A DNA stretch of 32,272 nucleotides from Chloroflexota bacterium (GCA_003156975.1 PMIE01000055.1:1145-33416); one strand, 5' to 3'; positions 7,605 to 15,279 are shown, counted from the stretch's first letter. Numbers and translations are program-made. The notes: a model not told the origin generated them from the letters alone.

Positions 7605-8501
7605 CTAGCTCCGCAGAAGTCCGGCTGAGCTGAGAACCGCCAGCCATGAGACTCCGAGGATGGCCAGCCCAACGGCCTGAACCTCCCACACGAGAGCGCG
7701 TCGCCGGCTCCTTCTGACGCCGGCCAGACACAGCCCAAACCAGCTCAGCCCGCATCCAAAGATGGCCGTGACCGTGAGGGGAGCGAGCCCAATTGCCCCT
7801 GCCATCGTTGCCACTGCAACTACTTCAATCATCCCCAGAAGAAGGGCGTCCGCCGCCAGCGTCCTTCGCCCGCCCAGGAAGACAGCTACGGATCTGGTTC
7901 CGGACCGGCTGTCGTCTTCGATATCGTCGTAGGCGTTCGCCAGAGCGAGGACTGCGCCCGCGGCAACGCTCAGTGCGATCACTCCGATGAAGGCCCCCGG
8001 CACGGAGCCGCGCGCGCCCCACCAAGCGTACAAGGGCAGCAATCCGACGCCCGCCGCAAACGGCATCCACGCCAGAGGCGTCGACTTGAGGCGCAGATCG
8101 TAGACCAGCCCGTCTACCAGGCCCACGGCTGCGATGACAAGAACGCCAATCCCGACCGATGCGGCCGCAGCCAGCCCAGTCATGGCCGCCGCCACGCAGA
8201 CGGTGGCCGCGGCGCCTCTCGAGAGAAGCCCGGCTGGAATGGGCTTCCTGGGCTTGGCTATACGGTCGACCGAAGAATCGGCGAAGTCGTTGGCGCTTCC
8301 GATTGCGAACTGCAAAGCCAGCATTCCCAGGCCGAGCCGAAGGGCTACGCCGGCCGATGCGCCGGCCACAAGGGCGACGACCGCGGCCGCAACCGCGTCG
8401 AGGGTGGACGGAAAGGGATGAACGACGCGGATCAGTCCGACGATGGCGAGGTGGCGCGGAAGCGCTCGTTCAGACGTAGACAATCTCGTCGAAACTGGCA
8501 A
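7605..8501 (-). CDS. UbiA-family prenyltransferase (integral membrane)
   Basis: The protein is about 298 residues, rich in hydrophobic helices (roughly eight or nine membrane spans). Both UbiA aspartate motifs are present: NDFADSSVDRIAKPRKPIP (71-89), giving NDxxDxxxD plus the KPxP tail, and NAYDDIEDDSRSGTRS (about 189-204). It should transfer a polyprenyl diphosphate to an acceptor at the membrane. The acceptor (quinone precursor, glycerol-phosphate or tetrapyrrole) cannot be told from motifs. No ATG fits: the TTG at 8501 overlaps the upstream gene by about 30 bp, and a second TTG at 8483 is a close alternative, neither with a strong ribosome site. It is convergent to parB and probably co-transcribed with the upstream small gene. 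Confidence 0.85.
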   Translation of the reverse strand: MPVSTRLSTSERALPRHLAIVGLIRVVHPFPSTLDAVAAAVVALVAGASAGVALRLGLGMLALQFAIGSANDFADSSVDRIAKPRKPIPAGLLSRGAAATVCVAAAMTGLAAAASVGIGVLVIAAVGLVDGLVYDLRLKSTPLAWMPFAAGVGLLPLYAWWGARGSVPGAFIGVIALSVAAGAVLALANAYDDIEDDSRSGTRSVAVFLGGRRTLAADALLLGMIEVVAVATMAGAIGLAPLTVTAIFGCGLSWFGLCLAGVRRSRRRALVWEVQAVGLAILGVSWLAVLSSAGLLRS

Positions 8502-8835
8502 CGAGATAGGCGATCAGCCGATCGCGGGCATCAGAAACCTCGGCGCGCAATCCAGGAATCAGGAAATGTAACGAGATGCTGGGGATCATCAGGCTGCCGG
8601 CGGCATCGGTTCCGATGGTCTGAGGAGCGCCGCCACCGCGCGCAAAGACACGGCGGAACGCCTTCTCGTCAAGATGGGCGGTCTTCCGGAAGTCCGCGAC
8701 GACCTTTGCCAGGCCACGTCGCTTCGCCACGTCCCGCAGCAATTCGGCCGCCCAGGCATCGAGTTGCTCGTCGGTCTGAGCACGCAGCCTGTCGCGATAC
8801 TCGGTAGGGGTTGCCGCCAGGCCAGTAGCGCCCAC
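8470..8835 (-). CDS. Hypothetical protein, 121 residues
   Basis: I do not recognise this family. The protein is soluble-looking. The N-terminal half is charged and helical (PTEYRDRLRAQTDEQLDAWA through about residue 65). A Gly-rich turn, FARGGGAPQTIG, follows, then a more hydrophobic half (MIPSISLHFLIPGLRAEV, then RLIAYLVASFDEIVYV) that could be two strands and a helix. No cysteine motif, signal peptide or clear membrane span is seen. The GTG start is supported by GGAGG four to five bases upstream. Its end overlaps the start of the UbiA-type gene, so the two are probably translated from one message, and a role connected to the prenyltransferase is a guess from position only. Confidence 0.7.
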   Translation of the reverse strand: MGATGLAATPTEYRDRLRAQTDEQLDAWAAELLRDVAKRRGLAKVVADFRKTAHLDEKAFRRVFARGGGAPQTIGTDAAGSLMIPSISLHFLIPGLRAEVSDARDRLIAYLVASFDEIVYV

Positions 8836-9014
8836 TTCGCCTCCATTCGTTGGTCGGCGTCAGTATCGCAGACTCGGCGGGGGCGGCTGTAAGCGCCCGC
8901 TCGAGTGACCCACGCCGAAGCAGTCGCCTCCCTCCGGGGCCGGCTCGGCTCAGCGCAATCCCGCACGGCGGAGGTGGTTCCCTCGCATTCAAAAGCCGCG
9001 CGCCCGGATGCCGG

Positions 9015-9866
9015 CTAGAGGCCCGATCCCGGTCGAACGGTCCCGAGGTCCGCCTTTCGAGACTGAGCCGGCGGCCTGGACCCATCCGGCCAGTCGTTGA
9101 AGAGCTCGGTGAGCTTTCGACCGATGCGACCCGGCAAGGGTTGATCCGGGAAGTCGGCGACCAGCTTCTCGAGCGCCGCCTGGGTCTGGGTTGTGAGACT
9201 TGCGACCTCTTCTGCATTTGGCCGGGCAGGAGTCTGCGGGGCGGCCACGATCGGCAAGCCAACGCGAACCCGCACGACTCTCCGGAACCCCAACCAGCTC
9301 GTCCCGTTGATCGCCACCGGGATCAGTGGCACGCCCGCACGCAAAGCCAGATACGCCGGCCCATCCCTCAGCGGAAGAACGATTGTCTCGCCCGAGTGGA
9401 TCCGCCCCTCGCCGGCAATCGCCAGAATCGCGCCCTCACCGAGGATCTCCTCGACCCGGGCCGTGGCTGCGACCAGACCTCTCTTCCCCGGCCGATATGG
9501 GACGACGACACCGCCCCAACGCATCAGCCGGTTTCTCCCGCCGCGTCGCATGTCTTCCTGCTCAGGGCCAAAGAAGTACATTCGCGGCTGCTTGGAAATC
9601 GCGGCAAACAGGTAAATGGGATCGGCCCAGCTTTGGTGGGTGAAGCACAGGACCGACGGCCCGATTGGCAGCCTCTCCATGCCCTCAACGCGAACGCGTG
9701 AATAGGAACGTGCGACCGCACCGAAGAATGTGCGGACTGCCCGGTAGCGATGGACGGATTGCCGGGGCGCCTGCGCTTCCAGCGCTTGGTCCCGCTCGAC
9801 GCGGGCCACCCCCGAGCCCGACTGAACTGAATCTGGCACGGCTGAGCCGCCCCGCGATATTGCCAT
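9015..9866 (-). CDS. plsC: 1-acyl-sn-glycerol-3-phosphate acyltransferase-like (PlsC family)
   Basis: The 283-residue protein carries the PlsC/LPLAT blocks. The catalytic HX4D is THQSWADP (His77, Asp82). GVVVPYRPGKRG forms the second block and AGEGRIHSG replaces the usual FPEGTRS-type third block. VPLIPVAINGT is the fourth block. It should acylate a lysophospholipid or related acceptor at the membrane face, most likely making phosphatidic acid. The first 40 residues are polar and not part of the domain, so the true start could lie downstream of the ATG at 9864-9866, which lacks a clear ribosome site. It stands between the prenyltransferase pair and the divergent regulator operon. The acceptor specificity is uncertain. 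Confidence 0.85.
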   Translation of the reverse strand: MAISRGGSAVPDSVQSGSGVARVERDQALEAQAPRQSVHRYRAVRTFFGAVARSYSRVRVEGMERLPIGPSVLCFTHQSWADPIYLFAAISKQPRMYFFGPEQEDMRRGGRNRLMRWGGVVVPYRPGKRGLVAATARVEEILGEGAILAIAGEGRIHSGETIVLPLRDGPAYLALRAGVPLIPVAINGTSWLGFRRVVRVRVGLPIVAAPQTPARPNAEEVASLTTQTQAALEKLVADFPDQPLPGRIGRKLTELFNDWPDGSRPPAQSRKADLGTVRPGSGL

Positions 9867-10010
9867 GCGGCGAGTATGGCAACCTGGCAGAGTTGGCGCT
9901 GTCGGCTAGCCGTCCCCCAGCGAAGATTCTTCATCGGCCGCGGCTCCGGGGCAGTCGGCAATCGATGGTCGCGAGGACGGTTACGCATCCGGGTTGACCC
10001 CTATTGACCC

Positions 10011-10114
10011 GTTCTCAGGCCTGAGTACGATTGTCCGCATGCCCGAGAACGACTGTTCCCTATCTGAGAACGACTGTTCCATTTGCGAGAACGATCGTCC
10101 TCATGTTTGAGAAC
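10011..10114. promoter_or_regulatory. Operator array: GAAC-N4-GTTC dyads at 21-22 bp spacing
   Basis: GAGAAC (once GAGTAC) recurs at 10023, 10045, 10066, 10087 and 10109, spacings 22, 21, 21 and 22, about two helical turns. The second and third copies read GAACGACTGTTC, a dyad with a 4-bp centre. The first (GTACGATTGTCC) and fourth (GAACGATCGTCC) are near matches. An inverted copy at 10011 forms an 18-bp near-palindrome with the first. The array runs into the start of the winged-helix gene, so autoregulation by that protein is the simplest reading. Confidence 0.7.
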
Positions 10115-11077
10115 AGCCCCGCGATCGACCTTGCCGTCGGACGATCCAGCGTGCGGCAGCGCATCCTCGCTCTGCTCATGGACGAGCCGGGTTGTCGGCT
10201 CCATCTGCGCGAGATCCAGCGCAGGGCAGGGACGAGTCCCGGGACGGCCAGTCGCGAGCTGGCGAAACTGGTCGCGGCCGGTGTGATCGATCGGGAGGCC
10301 GAAGGCAGCCAGGTCTACTTCCGGGCCTCAACGTCGCCCCTGGCGACGATGCTGCGATCCCTCTTCGCGGTGATGCCGACAGCGGAACTTGGGTCTCGGC
10401 CGCGTCGCCTGCCGCGCACCAAACCAGCCGGTGTCGGCGGGCCGGTCAGGCCTGCGCCAGCCCCAGCCACGGGTGGCGCGGTGACGGAAGTGGAAGAAGC
10501 GACGGCGGCACCCGACGCACTCCCCGCCGAGATCGCCGACACAGAACCCACGCTGAGCTCGACGACGGTCGGGCGGTCCCAGACTTCCGTTGCGTCAGAC
10601 GCAACGCCGCGAATCGTGCGGCCCGGGCTTTGGACTCAAGAATGGCCCGAAACCCAGGTCGCCGAGACAGCGGACGGGGCCACGGCCGAGACGACGGCCA
10701 GCGCGGCGGCCCCCACCGCGGTCGAGACAACGGCCAAGACTGCGGTCGCGCGCGCGGCGGATCCCCTGGGACTGCAAGTTGCGGGCCGTCTGGCCGAGTC
10801 GATCCGGTCCCTGTACGGAGAGTCCTTTCGCGGCATCTACCTCTGCGGCGCGCGCGCGGCCGGCGCAGCTCCGGCCGATGCCGACGTGGAGACGATCATC
10901 GTCCTTGATCGAGTCGACCACTACGGCGCCGAACTCGAGAAGACGAGCCACCTCTACGCCTCCCTATCGCACGAGTGGCAGATCGTCGTCAGCCGCGTCT
11001 TCGTTTCGGAAGCCGGCTGGAACGGCGACCCCACCGGAGCACGACCCCCGATACGGGAAGAAGCGGTGGCGGTATGA
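10103..11077 (+). CDS. Winged-helix regulator fused to a degenerate nucleotidyltransferase (MNT-like) domain
   Basis: From ATG 10103 the protein has 324 residues. Residues 14-90 form a winged helix of MarR/ArsR type: RQRILALLMDEPG, LHLREIQRRAG, then TASRELAKLVAAGVIDR and the wing GSQVYFRA. Residues about 95-223 are a low-complexity Ala/Thr/Pro linker. Residues 224-324 resemble a minimal nucleotidyltransferase. The usual GS-x10-DxD active site reads CGARAAG...DADVE, that is GA-x10-DVE (249-263), so catalysis is doubtful. The ATG lies in the last repeat of the operator array; a TTG at 10031 would only translate the operator. The stop overlaps the next start (ATGA). I infer a DNA-binding controller of this three-gene unit. 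It could instead be an AMP-transferring antitoxin derivative. Confidence 0.75.
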   Translation: MFENSPAIDLAVGRSSVRQRILALLMDEPGCRLHLREIQRRAGTSPGTASRELAKLVAAGVIDREAEGSQVYFRASTSPLATMLRSLFAVMPTAELGSRPRRLPRTKPAGVGGPVRPAPAPATGGAVTEVEEATAAPDALPAEIADTEPTLSSTTVGRSQTSVASDATPRIVRPGLWTQEWPETQVAETADGATAETTASAAAPTAVETTAKTAVARAADPLGLQVAGRLAESIRSLYGESFRGIYLCGARAAGAAPADADVETIIVLDRVDHYGAELEKTSHLYASLSHEWQIVVSRVFVSEAGWNGDPTGARPPIREEAVAV

Positions 11078-11460
11078 CGCCGCGCAGCGCCCAACTTATC
11101 GATGGCGCGAATCAGGCCCTCGCATCCGCCCAGCGCGAACTCGAAGCCCAGGACCTGGAGAGCGCGGCCGAGCGGGCTTGCGTTGCCATGCTGCGGCTCG
11201 CCAAAGCCTGTCTCGATGTCGATGGCGTTTCACCCGGTCCAGCGAAGGCCGTTTGCTCCGAGTACGGCCGCCGATTCGTGCAGACGGGCCTCATGTACTC
11301 GGCCTATTTCCGCTGGCTTCTGGACGCGGCCGATCTGCGCAAGGCCGCCGGCAGCGACATCGCGGCCCCGATCGACTACGACGCCGCCGCCACTGTCGTG
11401 GAACGGGCCGAGATATTCCGAGACGCTACAACTCGCTTCGTCGCGCGGAGCGCGCGGTGA
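11074..11460 (+). CDS. HEPN-like helical protein lacking the RNase motif
   Basis: The 128-residue all-helical protein resembles HEPN/UPF0332 proteins: a first helix, ALASAQRELEAQDLESAAERA, a second helix ending MLRLAKACL, the region SEYGRRFVQTGLMYSAYFRWLL, and a C-terminal helix VVERAEIFRDATTRFVARSA. HEPN toxins of MntA-HepT type cut RNA with an RX4-6H motif. This protein has no histidine anywhere, so it cannot use that motif. Its partner just upstream is a nucleotidyltransferase-like protein, the classical pairing, and both have altered active sites. The start is the ATG of the ATGA overlap, and the stop overlaps the next GTG (GTGA). A structural or ligand-binding role within a complex is inferred. 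The family call rests on pattern recognition, not alignment. Confidence 0.6.
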   Translation: MTPRSAQLIDGANQALASAQRELEAQDLESAAERACVAMLRLAKACLDVDGVSPGPAKAVCSEYGRRFVQTGLMYSAYFRWLLDAADLRKAAGSDIAAPIDYDAAATVVERAEIFRDATTRFVARSAR

Positions 11461-11855
11461 GCGACGTCATCCACCTCGGCTCACGAGATCGTTCGGCGCC
11501 CGCCGAGATACTCGACTACCCGAGGACGAGGCTGGTCGGGGCCGCGCTCCGCTGGAAGCGATACAGGCGCTGGACCAACGCCCGGCAACTGGGCCGGTGT
11601 GAGCTCTGCGGTGCCGGCTTCACGGAAGGCGGGACTCCAGGACTCAATTCCGGCTACTCGGTCGTCGCTGGCGGACCGGCCGGGCAGGATGACTACTGCT
11701 GGATTTGCGCAATCTGCTACGAAATGCATCGGGATCATTTCTGCTGGACCGTCCTCGACACGCGCGGCGCGGCCAGCGAACCGCCGAACCTGCTGGAGAC
11801 CGCCTTCGGCTGGATGGCATGGCCGTCGCTCATGACTTCGGGCGAGGACGAATGA
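11457..11855 (+). CDS. Small zinc-ribbon-like protein
   Basis: The 132-residue protein has cysteine pairs CELC (48-51) and CWICAIC (81-87), with further His91, His94 and Cys96. This is the spacing of a rubredoxin/zinc-ribbon knuckle pair. The segment GRCELCGAGF followed by a loop and DDYCWICAICYEMHRDHF is typical of a family of uncharacterised zinc-binding proteins. A basic/aromatic stretch precedes it (LRWKRYRRWTNARQ, 31-44), compatible with nucleic-acid contact. It starts at a GTG overlapping the HEPN-like stop, making it the third member of a tightly coupled cassette. No enzyme motif is visible. I infer a zinc-dependent binding subunit that works with the two preceding proteins. Confidence 0.7.
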   Translation: MSDVIHLGSRDRSAPAEILDYPRTRLVGAALRWKRYRRWTNARQLGRCELCGAGFTEGGTPGLNSGYSVVAGGPAGQDDYCWICAICYEMHRDHFCWTVLDTRGAASEPPNLLETAFGWMAWPSLMTSGEDE

Positions 11856-11880
11856 CGGCCACTCCCCCACCCCATGCTCG

Positions 11881-12180
11881 GTGAATTCGGACGCGAAAGC
11901 TCGCTGTTGGTGGCCGGACGGCATCGAGGTCGTCGACCTGCCGATGCTTGCTTACCACGACTCCGAGTGGGGCGTGCCGGTCTCCCACAACCGCGGCCTT
12001 TTCGAGCGCCTGTCGCTTGAGGGCTTCCAGGCCGGCCCGGCGCGGGTCACGATTCTGCGGAAATGCGAGGCATCCAGGGCCACATTCGACGGATTCGATC
12101 CGGAGACGGCTGCGCACTATCACGAGTCCGACCGGGCCGGCCCCTCGATGGATCAGGCGACTCGGCTCCTCCTCCGCTAG
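11881..12180 (+). pseudogene. tag: Truncated DNA-3-methyladenine glycosylase I remnant
   Basis: The first about 85 codons match Tag: RCWWPD, LAYHDSEWGVP (22-33), LFERLSLEGFQAG (40-52) and the FDPETAAHY region. Glu48 corresponds to the E. coli catalytic Glu38. The conserved SW after QAG is lost (GPARVTILRK), and the reading frame ends after 99 residues. The usual length is about 187-200, so the C-terminal half with the second pair of zinc ligands (His/Cys) is missing. No continuation is seen in the following sequence, which belongs to another gene. A functional glycosylase is very unlikely. The intact gene would excise 3-methyladenine from alkylated DNA. Confidence 0.8.
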
Positions 12181-12189
12181 GATCCAGGC

Positions 12190-12729
12190 ATGCAGCCCTC
12201 AGACCCAACTACTGAACCAACTTCCGTCATGGAGTACGACGCGTGGCGCTGGCACACCGAGGGCGCATTTCCCAAGGGCCGGCCACCAGAGCAGGGCTAT
12301 GTCCATATCGGCATGTTCCTCGTCTGGCTGATGGACCTGGACATGCTCGATCCGGAATGGGTCGCGCAGCCGGACGTAGCCCGCGCCCTGCCCGCCATTC
12401 GTAGTCGAGAGGCGCCCGCCTGCTCCTTGCGGGACGTCACAGACGGTCGACTCTCCAGCGACATGCTCACTCCGGAGGGCCGTGGCTTCGCGAGCGCTTA
12501 CTACGCGCCGCAGTACGGCTACACCCGCGACTGGAACCGCGTCTTCGGCCGGCTCGCCAATACGTACGGAGTGCCCGACGAATGGGCCACGTACGATCGC
12601 ATAGGCCCGGTGATCGAGCGGCGATACGAAGAGTGGGTCGCTGCCGGCCGGCCGGAGCTCATGCCGATGCCACGCCTGTTGAACGCGTTGCTCAGATTCG
12701 TGCAGCCCAAGAGCGGCAATACGGAGTAG
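12190..12729 (+). CDS. Uncharacterised protein, DUF7832-like N-terminus
   Basis: The 179-residue soluble protein opens with EYDAWRWHTEGAFPKGRPPE followed by VHIGMFLVWLMDLDML. The pattern of a YD-W-W/H segment, a PKG turn and a HIGMFLxWL helix is what I associate with DUF7832-type hypothetical proteins, often immunity-like or scattered in genomes. The C-terminal half is unassigned but looks globular, with a conserved-looking YAPQYGYTRDWNRVF stretch. No catalytic motif, signal peptide or membrane span is seen. The ATG at 12190 has AGGATCC upstream; an internal ATG at codon 14 is an alternative. It directly follows the broken tag remnant, which suggests this small interval has been rearranged. 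Confidence 0.65.
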   Translation: MQPSDPTTEPTSVMEYDAWRWHTEGAFPKGRPPEQGYVHIGMFLVWLMDLDMLDPEWVAQPDVARALPAIRSREAPACSLRDVTDGRLSSDMLTPEGRGFASAYYAPQYGYTRDWNRVFGRLANTYGVPDEWATYDRIGPVIERRYEEWVAAGRPELMPMPRLLNALLRFVQPKSGNTE

Positions 12730-12805
12730 CGCCGCCCACAGTCGGCCGGCGACTTCACGACCGCCCCGCGCCGCCGGGCCGGCCCCACAACGCAGAGCGT
12801 CGATA

Positions 12806-13654
12806 ATGGCGTCCATGCCTCAGAACGATCATCTCCCGGAGGCGAGACCAACGACGGTCTCGCAAGCCTCGTCGCCGCTACCAGGTTTGCAGCGCGTCGA
12901 GCAGATCATGGGGACGGCAATAGGCCTCGACATACGAGACGCCTCGGTTCCGCCGGCCGCTCTCGAGAGTGCATTTGAGTATCTGCGCGGCGTCGACGCG
13001 CGATTCAGCACATACAAGCCCGAGAGCGAGGTCAGCCGCCTGATCCTGGGCGATCTCGACGAGGAGGCCGCCAGCCCCGAACTGCGCGAGGTGTTGGCTC
13101 TCTGTGAGGAGGCTCGCGTTACCACCGAAGGCTACTTCGACATTCGCGCCCACCGGCCGGACAAACGGCCCGACCCGACCGGTCTTGTCAAGGGCTGGTC
13201 GCTCGAGAATGCCGGCCGGATACTCGAAGCTGCCGGAGCCCGCAACTTCTGCATCAACGGCGGCGGCGACATCGTGATTCGCGGCGAGGCCGCGACCGGC
13301 CAGGCCTGGCGAGTGGGAATCAGGCATCCCCTGATCGCCGACAAGCTGGCGACCGTTCTGGCAGTGCGCGACGGAGCAGTCGCCACCTCTGGTGGCTACG
13401 AGAGAGGCGATCACATCCGCGATCCGTTCACGGGTCGCGCGCCCGCAGGAATCCTGAGCGTCACTGTCGTCGGGCCCAGCCTGACTCTTGCGGATGCCTA
13501 TGCCACGGCGGCGTTCGCGATGGGCCCAACGGGCCTGGCCTGGGTCGGAGGCCTGGCCGGCTACGAGGGCTGCTCGGTCACGGCCGACCCGGACGGATCA
13601 AATGCCCGACTCGTCTGGACCGCCGGCTTCGAATCCTGGTTCGGCGATCGCTGA
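12806..13654 (+). CDS. apbE: FAD:protein FMN transferase (ApbE family)
   Basis: The 282-residue protein has the ApbE blocks in order: IMGTAIGLDI (34-43), YFDIRAH, DPTGLVKGWSLENA (123-136), NGGGDIVIRG (151-160), AVATSGGYERGDHIRDP, FTGRAP and the Mg-binding LADAYATAAFAMG. ApbE enzymes use FAD to attach FMN covalently to a Ser or Thr of a target flavoprotein, usually outside the membrane. I see no signal peptide or lipobox, so this one may act in the cytoplasm or use an undetected target. The first 30 residues are polar and dispensable; a second ATG at 12815 is possible. It faces two split-barrel (flavin-type) genes, a suggestive but unproven link. No Rnf or Nqr genes are in the window. Confidence 0.92.
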   Translation: MASMPQNDHLPEARPTTVSQASSPLPGLQRVEQIMGTAIGLDIRDASVPPAALESAFEYLRGVDARFSTYKPESEVSRLILGDLDEEAASPELREVLALCEEARVTTEGYFDIRAHRPDKRPDPTGLVKGWSLENAGRILEAAGARNFCINGGGDIVIRGEAATGQAWRVGIRHPLIADKLATVLAVRDGAVATSGGYERGDHIRDPFTGRAPAGILSVTVVGPSLTLADAYATAAFAMGPTGLAWVGGLAGYEGCSVTADPDGSNARLVWTAGFESWFGDR

Positions 13655-13657
13655 AGT

Positions 13658-13711
13658 CACGGCCGCGCCGGGTCGCCGCACCGTGGACTGTTTTCGAGCG
13701 GCCCGGCCGTG
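13658..13711. terminator. Candidate bidirectional terminator hairpin between apbE and the split-barrel/UbiA gene
   Basis: Arms CACGGCCGCGCCG (13658-13670) and CGGCCCGGCCGTG (13699-13711) pair over 12 of 13 positions around a 28-base loop. The hairpin sits in the gap of two convergent genes. There is no clean T-tract, so termination efficiency is uncertain. Confidence 0.4.
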
Positions 13712-13719
13712 CCGCGCTC

Positions 13720-15279
13720 CTACCAGAAGAACGGCTTGCGACCCAGTATCGTCTGGTCGGCGATCGTCAGCAGATACGCGACGAACAGCAGCAGCCCCAC
13801 CACCATATGCAGCCGAATGTTGGCTGCCATGGTGTCCATCAGCGCGTACGGGTTGTCGTAGAAGCGGTCCAGGCCGGAGTGGACCCGCATCGCGATCGGA
13901 ATCGCCAGGAGGATCAGCAGCGCCGGAATCGGCAGCAAACCACCGGCAACGCCGGCCACCACGCTCACGAAAGCACCCGCAGCCGAGACGTCAAATCCCC
14001 TGATCACTGCCCCCTTGGACCAGCGAACCGGCAGCGTCCGTTTGCCAACCCGTGAGTCGCCGGCCCGATCCGGGATTTCGTTGACGTACAAGATCATCGC
14101 GACCAGCAACGCCACCGGCACGGAAATGAGCACTGCCTCGGCCGATATGGAGCCGCGCGATTGGACCACGTACGTTCCGAGGAGCATCACGGGCCCGAAG
14201 CCAATGGCCGTGGAGATCTCCCCCAGGCCGCGGTAGACGAGCTTGAATGGCGGCATCGTGTAGGCGAGGCTGATGAAGAAGCCCAGCGCGCCGATCCCGA
14301 CCAGCGCCGGCGACCCGCGAAGGATGAGCAACGCAACCCCGAGAACCGCCGCCACGCCGTAGCAGGCAACTGCCAGGAGCGACATCTCGCGCAGGCTCAC
14401 AAGGGCGTTCTGCAGCACGCGCGAACCGCCACTGAACTTCGTCGGCGTCGTGTTGGCGTCGTCGGCGCCCAGGATAGTGTCGAAGACGTCGTTGGCCACA
14501 TTCAGGCCGAGGTGGACGGCGCTGGCGGCAACCAGAGTGATCACGGCCGTCACGACGTCGAACGTGCCTGCACGCGCCGCCACCGCGAGTCCGAGCAGGA
14601 CCGGAGCGAATGTTGCGCTCAGGAACGGCGCACGCGTGGCCCGGAGAAGCAGCATGCCTCGCGGCAGCGTGGGCCGGACCCGCTCGCCACGCTCTTCGGA
14701 CAAGGCCTCGAAGTAGCGCCGGGCCTTCGGCAGGCTGCGCTCGTACGCGGCCGGCAGCGGCATATCCCGCTCATCCCAGGCCCACACTCGACTCGGGCTG
14801 ACGGCAAATCGCCCCCGCGGCCGCAGCAACGCCGGACCCCACACTGTGACATGGCGGCGCTCGTCGAAGCCACCTTCAGGCAGTGCATGAATGTGGCTGC
14901 CCGTGATCGCCACAACGGTCCCGGGCAGGATCCGGAAGCCAGCCGGTTCGGCAAATCGGACCGTCCCATCGGCCGATCTGACTTCGATCTCGACATCGAC
15001 GTTGACCGGGTAGCCATCGTCTGCCACCCAACTCAGGACGGCTCGCTCGTACTCGGCCAGTTTGGCCATGCCGCCGCTCAGCGCGACTGAATCGGAGGCG
15101 TCCGGTGCGTCAGCCGCGGCGGGCGCGTCGGGTGCAACGGGTGCCACGGGTGCCACGGTTGCTGTCGTTGTAGGGCCAACCCCCGTTGCGGCGCTCACCG
15201 GCGCGGCGTCGGCAGCAGCGGCGTCCTGGTCCGGTCTTGCAGTCTTGCCGAACCTGGGCAGTCGAAGCCTCGGGCTCAT
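13720..15279 (-). CDS. Split-barrel (PPOX-like) domain fused to a MenA-like UbiA prenyltransferase
   Basis: The 519-residue protein has three parts. Residues 1-70 are a disordered Ala/Pro/Val linker. Residues about 72-200 resemble a pyridoxamine-phosphate-oxidase-like split barrel: YERAVLSWVADDGYPVNVDV, then VRFAEPAG, RHVTVWGPALLRPRG and KARRYFEALSEERGERVRPTL. Residues about 205-519 are a UbiA prenyltransferase with NDVFDTILGADDAN (263-276), SGGSRVLQ and NEIPDRAGDSRVGKRTLPV. The GKRTL and SGGSRVL features point to the 1,4-dihydroxy-2-naphthoate (MenA) branch, so menaquinone synthesis is the leading role. Eight or nine membrane helices are likely. UbiA enzymes are normally about 290-310 residues, so the fusion is unusual. 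It overlaps the preceding PPOX-like gene by ATGA. Confidence 0.85.
   Translation of the reverse strand: MSPRLRLPRFGKTARPDQDAAAADAAPVSAATGVGPTTTATVAPVAPVAPDAPAAADAPDASDSVALSGGMAKLAEYERAVLSWVADDGYPVNVDVEIEVRSADGTVRFAEPAGFRILPGTVVAITGSHIHALPEGGFDERRHVTVWGPALLRPRGRFAVSPSRVWAWDERDMPLPAAYERSLPKARRYFEALSEERGERVRPTLPRGMLLLRATRAPFLSATFAPVLLGLAVAARAGTFDVVTAVITLVAASAVHLGLNVANDVFDTILGADDANTTPTKFSGGSRVLQNALVSLREMSLLAVACYGVAAVLGVALLILRGSPALVGIGALGFFISLAYTMPPFKLVYRGLGEISTAIGFGPVMLLGTYVVQSRGSISAEAVLISVPVALLVAMILYVNEIPDRAGDSRVGKRTLPVRWSKGAVIRGFDVSAAGAFVSVVAGVAGGLLPIPALLILLAIPIAMRVHSGLDRFYDNPYALMDTMAANIRLHMVVGLLLFVAYLLTIADQTILGRKPFFW

Noticed and set aside
8640-8651. GCGCAAAGACAC, half of the parS-like palindrome
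   Set aside because: The left half is missing, so there is no dyad; it lies in a coding region and is probably chance.
8836-9014. Possible tRNA or small RNA in the spacer before plsC
   Set aside because: I searched both strands for a T-arm GGTTC-type loop and acceptor pairing and found none.
10031-10102. Upstream TTG start that would lengthen the winged-helix protein by 24 residues
   Set aside because: It would translate the operator array into a repeated heptapeptide (RTTVP-like), because 21 bp equals seven codons. The family start fits ATG 10103.
11457-11855. Much longer frame (10590-11855) reading through the HEPN-like gene
   Set aside because: Its first two-thirds is a shadow of the two preceding genes; only the part from the GTG at 11457 has real features.
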